Shown here: positions 1-6,803 of the stretch, piece by piece
How the letters are laid out: every line of letters starts with the position of its first letter
Position numbering within the stretch: position 1 is the first letter of the stretch
Assembly (NCBI GenBank): GCA_029266935.1
Contig: JAQSVY010000203.1
Location: 1-8,413 of the forward strand
Direction of reading: 5' to 3'
DNA from: Burkholderiales bacterium
Lineage (GTDB): Bacteria; Pseudomonadota; Gammaproteobacteria; Burkholderiales; SG8-39
Length of the DNA: 8,413 bases
Translations under genes and position numbers: made by a program
The notes under the pieces: generated by a model
Database searches by the model: none
Seen by the model: the letters and a program-made list of their open reading frames with translations, nothing else
Told to the model about the DNA's origin: nothing

Positions 1-954
1 CAGCCGCTGCGCGATCAGCGTCGCGGACGCCGGCCGGTAGGTCGCCTTGGCCGTCAGGCCGGGCTCGGCGGTCACGGCGCGCACCGTGTCCGTCGGCAGC
101 GCCCACCAGCGGAACGGCGACGCCAGGTCCAGCTCCGGCCGCGCCACCTGGATCAGCCGCAGGAGATGGTACGAACAGTTCTCGTCGAAGAAGTAGTACG
201 CCCAATAGGCCGGTAGGAGTTCCCAGGCGTGGCGCAGCACGCGGTCGACTTCCTCCTCGCTGAGGGCGAGCTCGTACTCCCAGAGGTCGCGGTTCTCCAT
301 GTCGCTGTACTCGCGCACCTTCAGGTAGTACGGGAGCATCGAGAACGTGCCCGGATAGCCGCCGAGCAGGCCCTTCACCGCGAAGATGAGGCCGTTGGTC
401 TCGTCGGTATTGGCGGCGAAGTTGATGGTGTAGGCGAGCAGGCGCGTGCGCTCGTCCTGGTCGCGCGCGTCGACCCGCAGCAGCGTGTGCCCGTACATCG
501 AGGACGGGTTGTTGAGATAAGCCGAGGAGAAAACCAGCGTGAGGCCCTTCGCATTGAGCGCCTCGCGCCATTCCCGGTAGCGCCTGCACTCCTGGCGCGG
601 CAGGCGCTTCGGGTCGAACCCGAGCTGCTCGTCGAGCCAGGCGAAGCGCGCGACGAAGGCGCACTGCGGGCTCTGGCGGTTCGGGATTTCCTCTACCTCC
701 TCGTAGAAGGAGGCAAGCGTGGCCTCGAGCTCCGCCCCGGGATCGGTCTTGCCGCCGGGGGCGTGGAAGAACTCCGGGCTGTCGACGAGGCTATGGACCC
801 CCGGGGCGCCCATGTTGGGCACGTAGTGCAGCAGCTTGTGCCATTCCGGCCGTCCGGCGAGGGCGAGCGCGCGGGCGCGCGCGACCAGCTCGCCGAGGTA
901 CGCATGGTCGACGGGCGCGGCCGCCGCGAGCGGCGCCGCCATAGCCAGCCACAA
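1..954 (-). CDS. DUF4105 / Lnb N-terminal domain periplasmic protein (3' end outside window)
   Basis: Seen: an open minus-strand frame runs off the left edge, with 318 codons visible from a TTG at 952-954. It begins with a hydrophobic stretch ending PLAAAAPVDH, read as the end of a signal peptide, so the product is probably exported. It contains NPSSMYGHTLLR (His156) and YYFFDENCSYHLL (Cys260), the two hallmark blocks of DUF4105 proteins. This family is now named for the N-terminal domain of Lnb, a lipoprotein N-acyltransferase described in Bacteroides; His and Cys are the candidate catalytic residues. Whether this homologue acylates lipoproteins is unknown. The start is uncertain: ATG 940-942 leaves a very short signal peptide, TTG 952-954 a slightly longer one, and CTG 982-984 would give the best signal peptide (WWTHRVFFALWLAMAAP) but lies inside a terminator hairpin. 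It sits downstream of the DUF3015 gene on the same strand. Confidence 0.85.
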   Translation of the reverse strand, partial: MWLAMAAPLAAAAPVDHAYLGELVARARALALAGRPEWHKLLHYVPNMGAPGVHSLVDSPEFFHAPGGKTDPGAELEATLASFYEEVEEIPNRQSPQCAFVARFAWLDEQLGFDPKRLPRQECRRYREWREALNAKGLTLVFSSAYLNNPSSMYGHTLLRVDARDQDERTRLLAYTINFAANTDETNGLIFAVKGLLGGYPGTFSMLPYYLKVREYSDMENRDLWEYELALSEEEVDRVLRHAWELLPAYWAYYFFDENCSYHLLRLIQVARPELDLASPFRWWALPTDTVRAVTAEPGLTAKATYRPASATLIAQRL

Positions 955-957
955 GGC

Positions 958-990
958 AAAAAAAACCCTGTGGGTCCACCACAGGGTTTT
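958..990 (-). terminator. Intrinsic terminator after the DUF3015 gene
   Basis: Read on the minus strand, AAAACCCTGTGG is followed by a TGGAC loop, then CCACAGGG and eight T residues. The stem has 8 GC-containing pairs extended by A-T pairs, which is a textbook Rho-independent terminator. It begins about 25 bp past the DUF3015 stop codon. Its T-tract ends 3 bp before the TTG candidate start of the DUF4105 gene, so it may also limit read-through into that gene. Confidence 0.9.
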
Positions 991-1015
991 GCTGAACTGC
1001 CTTGCTGCTGCTACG

Positions 1016-1507
1016 TCAGAGCGCTGCCGTGTAGCGCGCCAGACGGGCATCAGCCGCCATCACCTCGCGCAGCGAGGCGACGATCTGCTGGGTCGCCACG
1101 TCGTCGCTCGGGAAGATGCGCGCCAGGTTGTCCTTGGCGAGGCTGTTGAACGCCGCACGGTCCTGCGCGTCCACGCCGATCAGGTGGGCGAGCGAGTCGA
1201 GCGCTTCGCCGCTGCCGACGGACATGTCGCGCGCCAACTTGTGCTTGTTGCCGTCGATGAACATCGCGGTACGCCAGTTGGAGCTGACCGCGCCGTCCTG
1301 CGTGCAGCCCGATGTGCCGCTCGTGACCGCGAAAGTCTGGTTGCCCGACGTGCCGTTGGTCGTCGCCGCCAGAACCTGCGGCGCGATGCCCGACTGACCT
1401 TCGAACAGCTTGGAACCCCAGCCGCATGCACCGACGTTGTTCTCGCCGGCCGCCATCGCGGCCATCGGAAACGCCGCCACCACGGCTACCGCCAGAAACT
1501 TCTTCAT
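1016..1507 (-). CDS. DUF3015 family exported protein
   Basis: A 163-residue protein of the DUF3015 family, whose function is unknown. Seen: an N-terminal signal peptide (MKKFLAVAVVAAFPMAAMA, cut near residue 19-20), then the family motif NNVGACGWGSKLFEGQSG, a Gly/Ser/Thr-rich segment with NGTSGNQTF and SGTSGCTQDG, and the block SNWRTAMFIDGNKHKLARDM. The mature protein has two cysteines, Cys28 and Cys68, which could form a disulfide in the periplasm (inference). The ATG at 1505-1507 is chosen because GAGGGAG lies just upstream on the minus strand and the signal peptide starts there; longer upstream frames lack such support. It is transcribed divergently from the beta-barrel gene, from a promoter at 1549-1579, and ends at the terminator at 958-990. 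Confidence 0.88.
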   Translation of the reverse strand: MKKFLAVAVVAAFPMAAMAAGENNVGACGWGSKLFEGQSGIAPQVLAATTNGTSGNQTFAVTSGTSGCTQDGAVSSNWRTAMFIDGNKHKLARDMSVGSGEALDSLAHLIGVDAQDRAAFNSLAKDNLARIFPSDDVATQQIVASLREVMAADARLARYTAAL

Positions 1508-1548
1508 GTATAACTCCCTCGAGTTTGTTCGTAGAAAGACTGCGGACC

Positions 1549-1579
1549 ATTCTATTGGCGCGCGCCAGAACACTGTCAA
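1549..1579 (-). promoter_or_regulatory. Sigma70-type promoter of the DUF3015 gene
   Basis: On the minus strand a perfect TTGACA (1574-1579) is followed after 19 bp by TAGAAT (1549-1554), one mismatch from the -10 consensus. The predicted transcription start is near 1542, giving a leader of about 35 nt that contains the GAGGGAG ribosome binding site. The spacer is longer than the optimal 17 bp and holds the palindrome TGGCGCGCGCCA (1556-1567), so the promoter may need an activator. Confidence 0.6.
1556..1567. promoter_or_regulatory. Palindrome in promoter spacer, possible operator
   Basis: TGGCGCGCGCCA is a perfect 12-bp palindrome lying entirely between the -35 and -10 boxes of the DUF3015 promoter. 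The position suits a DNA-binding regulator. However, alternating GC sequence can be palindromic by chance, so binding is only a suggestion. Confidence 0.3.
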
Positions 1580-1643
1580 GGAACGCCCCGGCCGGCTTGC
1601 GGAAAAACCCTCTCGATACCGGGCACTGTGAAACCGACACAAA

Positions 1644-1670
1644 TCGGCGTTGCTATTTCGCAACAGCCGA
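1644..1670. repeat. Imperfect inverted repeat in the divergent intergenic region
   Basis: TCGGCGTTGC and GCAACAGCCGA form a near-complete 10-bp stem with one bulged base around the loop TATTTC. It lies 46-72 bp before the beta-barrel start codon. It could be an operator or a structured mRNA leader. No convincing plus-strand -35/-10 pair was found near it, so where transcription of the beta-barrel gene begins is unknown. Confidence 0.35.
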
Positions 1671-1715
1671 AATCGTTGTAGTGTTGAGCCCGCAACCAAG
1701 ATAAAGGGAGAAAGC

Positions 1716-2306
1716 ATGAAGAAAAAAGACGGTTGGGGAATTCTCGGCATCGTGCTGGTGCTGGGCCTCGCCACAGCGGCGCCGGCCGGCGCGCAGGACA
1801 GCGGCCTTTATCTGGGCGCCTCGCTGGGTTCGGCGGAGTCGAAGAACACCTGCAAAGGCATCGTCGGCACCTGCGACGACAAAGATACCGCGTTCAAGTT
1901 CTTCGGCGGCTACCAGGTCAACCGCAACTTCGCCTGGGAGCTCGGCTATGCCTTTCTAGGCGATGTCACGGGCGCCGGCTCTTTAGGAGGCACCGCGTTC
2001 GACTTCGAGATAACCAACAAGGCGCTCGATTTCTCCGGGATCGTTACGCTGCCGGTCAACGATCGGTTCGCGGTCTTGGGCAGGCTCGGCGTGTACCGCT
2101 CGCAGGTCGAGTTGAGTGGCACCTTCCCTGGACTGCAGGGGGCGGATCACAACACCTCCTTCACCTGGGGCTTGGGCTTGCGCTTCGACTTCGGGCGCGC
2201 CCTCGCGGTCCGGGCCGAGTGGCAGCACTACCCCAACATCGGCGGCGACAACGCCGGGGTGGACGACATCGATTTCCTCAGCCTCGGCCTGGTGATGCGC
2301 TTCTAG
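1716..2306 (+). CDS. Small outer-membrane beta-barrel protein (OmpA-like transmembrane domain)
   Basis: A 196-residue protein with a signal peptide (MKKKDGWGILGIVLVLGLATAAPAGAQ, cut near residue 27) followed by amphipathic strands rich in Gly and aromatic residues. Seen: the opening SGLYLGASLGSAESKN, a two-cysteine loop CKGIVGTCDDKD, FKFFGGYQVNRNFAWELGY, and a C-terminal strand ending LGLVMRF. The terminal Phe is the usual recognition signal for barrel insertion by BamA. This fits an eight-stranded OmpA-N-type barrel with no peptidoglycan-binding domain. Substrate or partner cannot be told. The ATG at 1716 is chosen because AAGGGAG precedes it by 5 bases and begins a good signal peptide; an upstream ATG at 1650 lacks this. 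The gene ends 18 bp before ruvB and could be co-transcribed with it. Confidence 0.85.
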   Translation: MKKKDGWGILGIVLVLGLATAAPAGAQDSGLYLGASLGSAESKNTCKGIVGTCDDKDTAFKFFGGYQVNRNFAWELGYAFLGDVTGAGSLGGTAFDFEITNKALDFSGIVTLPVNDRFAVLGRLGVYRSQVELSGTFPGLQGADHNTSFTWGLGLRFDFGRALAVRAEWQHYPNIGGDNAGVDDIDFLSLGLVMRF

Positions 2307-2311
2307 CGTTC

Positions 2312-2317
2312 TAGAAT
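2312..2317 (+). promoter_or_regulatory. Possible -10 box giving a leaderless ruvB mRNA
   Basis: TAGAAT lies 7 bp before the ruvB GTG, so transcription from it would start at or next to the start codon. The region at the -35 distance (TGGTGA, 2290-2295) is a poor match. No good Shine-Dalgarno sequence precedes ruvB, which makes a leaderless message conceivable. Read-through from the barrel gene is the alternative. Confidence 0.28.
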
Positions 2318-2324
2318 CCCCGGG

Positions 2325-3362
2325 GTGAGCGTCGAAACCGACCGGCTGACCTCGGGCGAGCCCGCCTCGGCGCAGGAAGAAAGGATCGAGCAGTCCCTTC
2401 GTCCTGGGACGCTCGCCGAGTACGTCGGCCAGGAAAAGGTCCGTACGCAGCTCGCCATCTTCGTCGAGGCGGCGCGCGGCCGCGGCGAGGCGCTCGACCA
2501 CGTGCTGCTCTTCGGGCCGCCCGGGCTGGGCAAGACCACCCTCGCACACATCATTTCCCGGGAACTCGGCGTCAACCTGCGCCATACCTCCGGGCCGGTG
2601 CTCGAGCGCGCCGGGGATCTCGCCGCGATCCTGACGAACCTGGAGCGCAGGGACGTCCTGTTCATCGACGAGATCCATCGCCTCTCGCCGGTGGTCGAGG
2701 AGATCCTCTATCCCGCGCTCGAGGATTACCAGATCGACATCATGATCGGCGAGGGCCCGGCGGCGCGCTCGATCAAGCTCGACCTGCCGCCGTTCACGCT
2801 GGTGGGCGCGACTACGCGCGCCGGCATGCTCACCAACCCGCTGCGCGACCGCTTCGGAATCGTCGCGCGCCTGGAGTTCTACAGCGCCGCCGAGCTCGCC
2901 GCGATCGTGCGCCGCTCGGCGCGGCTGTTGGGGGTCAAGCTCGCCGACGAGGGTGCGACCGAGATCGCGCGGCGCTCGCGCGGCACCCCGCGCATCGCCA
3001 ACCGGCTTCTGCGCCGCGTGCGCGACTACGCGCAGGTCAAGGCCGACGGCGCCGTCACCAGGCCCGTGGCCGAGGCGGCGCTGGCGATGCTGGAAGTCGA
3101 CGCGCTCGGCCTCGATGTCATGGACCGCAAGCTGCTCTCGGCGGTGATCGACAAGTTCTCCGGCGGCCCGGTGGGCCTGGAGAACCTCGCGCACGCGATC
3201 GGCGAGGACGCCGAGACCATCGAGGACGTGCTCGAGCCCTTCCTCATCCAGCAGGGCTTCCTGCAGCGCACGCCGCGCGGTCGCGTCGCCGCGCCCGCGG
3301 CGTACCGCCATCTCGGTCTCGCCGCACCCGCTGCCGCCCGCGACCTGCTCTCCGACGCTTGA
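2325..3362 (+). CDS. ruvB: Holliday junction branch migration ATPase RuvB
   Basis: RuvB is the AAA+ hexameric motor that, with RuvA, drives branch migration at Holliday junctions in recombinational repair. The 345-residue product has normal length. Seen: Walker A GPPGLGKT (64-71), Walker B LFIDEIH (112-118), sensor 1 GATTRAG (161-167), NPLRDRFG with the arginine finger at Arg174, and the C-terminal winged-helix block [10 protein letters not shown]. The start is the GTG at 2325: the in-frame stop of the barrel gene lies just upstream, and the N-terminus (VETDRL) matches known RuvB proteins. ruvC and ruvA are not next to it; only the barrel gene is visible upstream. Its stop overlaps the ybgC start by TTGA, so the tol cluster is probably translated in coupling with it. 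Confidence 0.97.
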   Translation: MSVETDRLTSGEPASAQEERIEQSLRPGTLAEYVGQEKVRTQLAIFVEAARGRGEALDHVLLFGPPGLGKTTLAHIISRELGVNLRHTSGPVLERAGDLAAILTNLERRDVLFIDEIHRLSPVVEEILYPALEDYQIDIMIGEGPAARSIKLDLPPFTLVGATTRAGMLTNPLRDRFGIVARLEFYSAAELAAIVRRSARLLGVKLADEGATEIARRSRGTPRIANRLLRRVRDYAQVKADGAVTRPVAEAALAMLEVDALGLDVMDRKLLSAVIDKFSGGPVGLENLAHAIGEDAETIEDVLEPFLIQQGFLQRTPRGRVAAPAAYRHLGLAAPAAARDLLSDA

Positions 3363-3769
3363 AGATTCCGGTTCGGGTCTACTACCAGGACACCGACGCC
3401 GGTGGCGTGGTCTTCCATGCGCAGTACCTCGCCTTCATGGAGCGCGCGCGCACGGAGTTGCTGAACGACGCGGGCGTCGACATAGCGCGCTTCGCCGAGC
3501 GCCACGGCCTGCTCTTCCTGGTACATGAGCTGAGCGTGAGATATCACCAGCCGGGGCGGCTCAACGAAATGCTCTCGGTGAGCGCCGAAGTCGTAAAATT
3601 GGGCCGCGCGAGCCTGGTGTTCCGCCAGCGCGTGGAACGCGGCAGGCAGCTCCTGGTCGAAGCCGATGTCACGCTCGCGCTGGTGGACCGCGACCGCATG
3701 AAGCCGGCGCGCATCCCGGAAGAACTCGGTACGGCGCTCGGCGCCGTACACAAACAGGGCCTCAAATGA
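3359..3769 (+). CDS. ybgC: Acyl-CoA thioesterase YbgC of the Tol-Pal cluster
   Basis: A cytoplasmic hotdog-fold thioesterase of the 4HBT family, commonly the first gene of tol-pal operons; it hydrolyses acyl-CoA and is linked to phospholipid metabolism. The 136-residue product has the family's usual length. Seen: [26 protein letters not shown] near the N-terminus, in which Asp13 is the expected catalytic residue, and [12 protein letters not shown] in the middle. The start is TTG at 3359, overlapping the ruvB stop as TTGA. No strong ribosome binding site precedes it, so translation is probably coupled to ruvB. Its stop overlaps the tolQ start as ATGA. Confidence 0.93.
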   Translation: MKIPVRVYYQDTDAGGVVFHAQYLAFMERARTELLNDAGVDIARFAERHGLLFLVHELSVRYHQPGRLNEMLSVSAEVVKLGRASLVFRQRVERGRQLLVEADVTLALVDRDRMKPARIPEELGTALGAVHKQGLK

Positions 3770-4316
3770 CCGTCACGCAGGACCTCGACATCTGGACGCT
3801 GATCGTCAACGCGAGCTTCGTCGTCAAGGTGGTGATCGTGCTGCTGCTGGTCGTGTCCTTCATGTCCTGGATGTTCATCTCGAGCGCATCTTCGAGGCCG
3901 GTTTCCGCGAGTTCGCCAAGCTGCGGGGGCAGCGCGGCACCGACCCTAGCGACATGGTGGACGGTGCGCGCCGCGCCATGCGCGCCACCTTCCAGCGCGA
4001 GATGGACTTCCTCGAGCGGCGCCTGTCGTTCCTCGCTTCGACCGGCTCGGTGAGCCCCTACGTGGGCCTGTTCGGCACCGTGTGGGGAATCATGCACGCC
4101 TTCCGCAGTCTCGCCAACGTGCAGCAGGCGACTCTGGCGCAGGTCGCTCCCGGCATTGCCGAGGCGCTCGTCGCCACCGCGATCGGGCTGTTCGCGGCGA
4201 TCCCGGCGGTCGTCGCCTATAACCGCTACTCGCACGATATCGACCGGCTCGCCAACCGCTTCCAGAGCTTCATGGAAGAGTTTTCCAACATCCTGCACCG
4301 GCAAGCAGTGAGGTAA
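3766..4316 (+). pseudogene. tolQ: tolQ with internal deletion and frameshift
   Basis: TolQ is the inner-membrane proton-channel subunit of the Tol motor, with three membrane helices and usually about 230 residues. Here the first frame gives 38 normal residues ([10 protein letters not shown] to SWMFI, including helix 1) and then becomes nonsense (SSASSRPV...), stopping near 4053. The correct sequence resumes in another frame at about 3879 with LERIFEAGFREFAKL and continues through GSVSPYVGLFGTVWGIM (helix 2) and APGIAEALVATAIGLFA (helix 3) to the TAA at 4314-4316. By comparison with TolQ as I know it, about 45 residues of the first cytoplasmic region are missing. The 551-bp span is one base short of a multiple of three, so the loss is about 136 bp. 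An ATG at 3954 could start a 120-residue fragment carrying helices 2 and 3. Both ends keep normal overlaps with ybgC and tolR. It may be an assembly error. Confidence 0.9.
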
Positions 4317-4738
4317 TGGCGCTACAGAAAAGACGCGGGCCGATGCACGAGATCAACGTCGTGCCCTACGTCGACGTGATGCTGGTGCTGCTGGTGATCT
4401 TCATGGTCACGGCGCCGCTCATCACGCCCGGCGTGATCGACCTGCCGACGGTGGACAAGGCGAGCCAGCCGCGCATCGTGCCGCTGGAAGTCTTCGTCAA
4501 GGCCGACCGCGGCCTGGTGGTGCGAAGCCGCGACCGCAGCGGCCACATCATCGAGGAAAAGACCGTGTCGCGCGGCGAGCTGGGGGCCTTCATCAAGAAA
4601 GCCGGCAAGGCGAGCGAGCTCTCCGTGCTGGTCGGCGGCGACAAGAACGCCCGCTACGAGGCGGTGCTGCAGGTGATGGACGAGCTGCGCAAGCATGGCG
4701 TGCAGAAGGTGGGCCTGCAGGTGAAGACGGCCCAATGA
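4316..4738 (+). CDS. tolR: Tol-Pal motor protein TolR
   Basis: TolR is the single-pass inner-membrane partner of TolQ; its membrane Asp takes part in proton flow that energises TolA. The 140-residue product has normal length. Seen: a short cytoplasmic start, the motif MHEINVVPYVDVMLVLLVIFMVTAPL with the key Asp20 at the start of the only membrane helix (about 18-37), and a periplasmic ExbD/TolR domain ending in the block YEAVLQVMDELRKHGVQKVGL. The ATG shares its A with the tolQ stop (TAATG), so reinitiation after tolQ is expected. Even with tolQ frameshifted, the restored frame ends at this same stop. The stop overlaps tolA as ATGA. Confidence 0.95.
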   Translation: MALQKRRGPMHEINVVPYVDVMLVLLVIFMVTAPLITPGVIDLPTVDKASQPRIVPLEVFVKADRGLVVRSRDRSGHIIEEKTVSRGELGAFIKKAGKASELSVLVGGDKNARYEAVLQVMDELRKHGVQKVGLQVKTAQ

Positions 4739-5541
4739 GCCAGGGCGTCCTCGGCCTCGGCTTCGGCGAGCGCCGCCAGCCCGCGCTCGGCCGCTCCTTC
4801 GTGCTCGCCTTCCTCATGCATGCGGTGCTGCTCGGCGTGATGTTCATCGGCGTGCGCTGGCAGAGCCACGAGCCCGAGACGGTGAACGTCGAGCTCTGGG
4901 AGGCGCCGGCGCCGGTCCCGCCGCCTCCGCCGCCCCCGGTGCCCAAGGTCGAGGCGCCCAAGCCCCAGCCTGCGCCGCCGCCGCCGGTGCTGAAGCCCGA
5001 GCCGAAGGTGGAGAAGCCGGACATCGCGATCCGGGAAAAGCCCAAGCCCAAACCGAAACCCAAGCCCAAACCCGAGCCCAAGGCCGAGCCGCCCAAGCGC
5101 GACCTCGAGTTCGAGAAGCGGCTGCGCGAGCAGGCGACGACGGAGCAGCGGGCGCTGGAAGAGCAGCAGCGCGTGCTCGAGGCGCAGCGCCGCGAGCGCG
5201 AGCTGCGCGAGCTCCTGGAGCGCCAGCAGGCCGCGGCGCAAGCCGCGGCGCGCGCGAGCGGGCTCGCCACCTGGACCGGCAAGATCCGCGCGAAGATCCG
5301 TGGCAACATTCCCGTGAGCGTGGTGGACGAGGTGCAGGGCAACCCGGAGGCCATATTCGACGTCACCCTTCTGCCCACCGGCGAGGTGCTGTCCGTGACC
5401 CGGCGCAAGTCGAGCGGCCACCGGGGCTACGACGAGGCGGTCGAGCGCGCTATCCTGAAGTCGTCCCCGCTGCCCAAGCCCGACGACCCGGGCCTGTTCC
5501 AGCGCCGGCTGGAACTTCGCTTCCAGCCGCAAGACAAATAG
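4735..5541 (+). CDS. tolA: Cell envelope integrity protein TolA
   Basis: TolA links the TolQR motor to TolB and Pal across the periplasm. The 268-residue product shows the three-domain layout. Residues 21-40 form the N-terminal membrane helix (SFVLAFLMHAVLLGVMFIGV, with His29 inside it). A proline-rich tract follows (VPPPPPPPVP, about 61-70), then a Lys-Pro repeat (102-116, KPKPKPKPKPKPEPK). A charged Arg/Gln/Glu helix runs over about 125-173, shorter than the long helix of the E. coli protein. Domain III starts near Trp180 with WTGKIRAKIRGNI and continues to the end; it should bind TolB. The ATG at 4735 overlaps the tolR stop as ATGA. Confidence 0.93.
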   Translation: MSQGVLGLGFGERRQPALGRSFVLAFLMHAVLLGVMFIGVRWQSHEPETVNVELWEAPAPVPPPPPPPVPKVEAPKPQPAPPPPVLKPEPKVEKPDIAIREKPKPKPKPKPKPEPKAEPPKRDLEFEKRLREQATTEQRALEEQQRVLEAQRRERELRELLERQQAAAQAAARASGLATWTGKIRAKIRGNIPVSVVDEVQGNPEAIFDVTLLPTGEVLSVTRRKSSGHRGYDEAVERAILKSSPLPKPDDPGLFQRRLELRFQPQDK

Positions 5542-5563
5542 GATGCTGGTGTTGAAGAATAAC

Positions 5564-5570
5564 GGGAGGA
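5564..5570 (+). promoter_or_regulatory. Ribosome binding site that decides the tolB start
   Basis: GGGAGGA lies 8 bases before the TTG at 5579-5581 and is the strongest Shine-Dalgarno match in this junction. The in-frame ATG at 5543 has no usable site, only AGG touching it. This favours the TTG start, which also begins a compact signal peptide. Confidence 0.65.
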
Positions 5571-5578
5571 ACCGACAC

Positions 5579-6802
5579 TTGCTCTTGCGCCTGTCCCTGC
5601 TGCTCGCAGCAGCCTTGTTCGTGTGGATGCCACATGCTCGCGCCCAGCTCTCGATCGAGATCACCGGCGCGGGGGCGCAGCGCATCCCGATCGCCGTCGT
5701 GCCCTTCGCCGGCGAGGCAGCCCTGGGCGCCGCCATCAGCGGCGTCGTGCGCGCCGACCTGGAGCGAAGCGGCCTGTTCCGCGGGCTGGAGGTGCCGCCA
5801 CTCATCCCCCACCCGACCGAGGCCTCGCCAGTCAACCACGCCGAGTGGCGCTCGCGGCTCGCCGACGCGCTGGTGCTGGGGTCGGTCGCGACGCGGCCCG
5901 ACGGGCGCTTCGAAGTGCGCTTTCGCCTGTTCGACACGGTGAAGCAGGTGGCGCTCGGCGGCATCGCCTATACGCTGACCCGGGAGCAGGCGCGCGCCAC
6001 GGCGCACCGCATCGCCGACTTCGTGTACGAGAAGCTCACCGGCGAGCGCGGCGTCTTCTCCACACGCATCGCCTACGTGGTGAAGCGCGGCAACCGCTAC
6101 GAGCTGCAGATCGCCGACGCTGACGGCGTGGGCGCGGAGACCGCGCTCGCTTCCTTCGAGCCGATCATCTCGCCGGCCTGGTCGCCCGACGGGCGGCGCC
6201 TCGCCTACGTCTCGTTCGAGAACAAGAAGCCGGTGGTGTACGTGCACTCGCTCGCCGACGGCAAGCGCCACGTGGCGGCGAACTTCAAGGGCTCGAACTC
6301 GGCCCCGGCCTGGTCCCCCGACGGCGCGAAGCTCGCGGTCTCGCTCTCGCGGGAGGGCGGCTCGCAGATCTTCCTCATCAACCCCGACGGCAGCGGTCTG
6401 CGCCGGCTCACCAGCTCCACCGCCATCGACACCGAGCCGCGCTACTCCCCCGACGGGAAATGGATCTACTTCACCTCCGACCGCGGCGGCAGCCCGCAGG
6501 TCTACCGCCTGAGCGCTTCGGGAGGCGGCGAGCCGCAACGCGTCACCTTCGAGGGCAGCTATAATGTGTCGCCGCGCCTGAGTCCCGACGGCAAGACGCT
6601 CGCCTTCATCACGAGCAACGCCGGCCGGTTTCAGGTGGCGCTGCTCGATCTCGCGAACCGGCAGGTGCAGATCCTTACCGACAGCGACCGCGACGAATCG
6701 CCGAGCTTCGCGCCCAACGGGCGAATGATCCTGCTCGCCACCGTGATCGGCGCGACCGCCGGCGACGTCCGCGAGCCCGCCTGGGGACCATTCATCGAAT
6801 GA
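5579..6802 (+). CDS. tolB: Tol-Pal translocation protein TolB, with short C-terminal deletion
   Basis: TolB is the periplasmic beta-propeller protein that binds Pal and TolA domain III. The 407-residue product (419 if started at ATG 5543) has a signal peptide cut after HARA, then LSIEITGAG, the N-terminal domain, and five propeller motifs of the SPDG type: SPAWSPDG, APAWSPDG, EPRYSPDG, SPRLSPDG and SPSFAPNG. TTG 5579 is preferred because of the GGGAGGA 8 bases upstream. Odd: the sequence goes from MILLATVIG straight to ATAGDVREPAWGPF, whereas TolB normally has about 19 residues (a segment like GxGVLxxVSxDGRxKxRL) between these blocks. The junction is at about 6749-6757 and the frame is kept. 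This removes core strands of the last propeller part, so folding or partner binding may suffer. The rest looks intact. Confidence 0.9.
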   Translation: MLLRLSLLLAAALFVWMPHARAQLSIEITGAGAQRIPIAVVPFAGEAALGAAISGVVRADLERSGLFRGLEVPPLIPHPTEASPVNHAEWRSRLADALVLGSVATRPDGRFEVRFRLFDTVKQVALGGIAYTLTREQARATAHRIADFVYEKLTGERGVFSTRIAYVVKRGNRYELQIADADGVGAETALASFEPIISPAWSPDGRRLAYVSFENKKPVVYVHSLADGKRHVAANFKGSNSAPAWSPDGAKLAVSLSREGGSQIFLINPDGSGLRRLTSSTAIDTEPRYSPDGKWIYFTSDRGGSPQVYRLSASGGGEPQRVTFEGSYNVSPRLSPDGKTLAFITSNAGRFQVALLDLANRQVQILTDSDRDESPSFAPNGRMILLATVIGATAGDVREPAWGPFIE

Positions 6803-6803
6803 A

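Noticed and set aside
229..1149. A 306-codon plus-strand frame across the DUF4105 region
   Set aside because: The minus strand encodes clear DUF4105 motifs here, and the plus frame crosses a terminator and reads as composition-driven Arg/Ala/Val sequence.
1601..1700. Possible sigmaE or sigma70 promoter for the beta-barrel gene (GGAAAA near 1601, TTGCTA near 1650, TTGTAG near 1676)
   Set aside because: None has a matching second box at an acceptable distance, so no plus-strand promoter is claimed.
1983..3311. A 442-codon open frame on the minus strand opposite the barrel gene and ruvB
   Set aside because: It is antisense to well-recognised RuvB, has low-complexity Arg/Ala/Asp-rich content and shows no family motif; long antisense frames are expected at this GC content.
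3870..3885. Programmed ribosomal frameshift to rescue tolQ
   Set aside because: No slippery heptamer is present, and a frameshift would not supply the roughly 45 missing residues.
5041..5090. Lys-Pro codon repeat in tolA as a possible regulatory or mobile repeat
   Set aside because: It is the ordinary low-complexity linker of TolA/TonB-type proteins, with codons varied between units.
4593..5964. Long minus-strand open frames opposite tolA and tolB
   Set aside because: They are mirror images of the Pro/Lys repeats of TolA (Gly/Leu and Arg-rich runs) and carry no independent evidence of coding.
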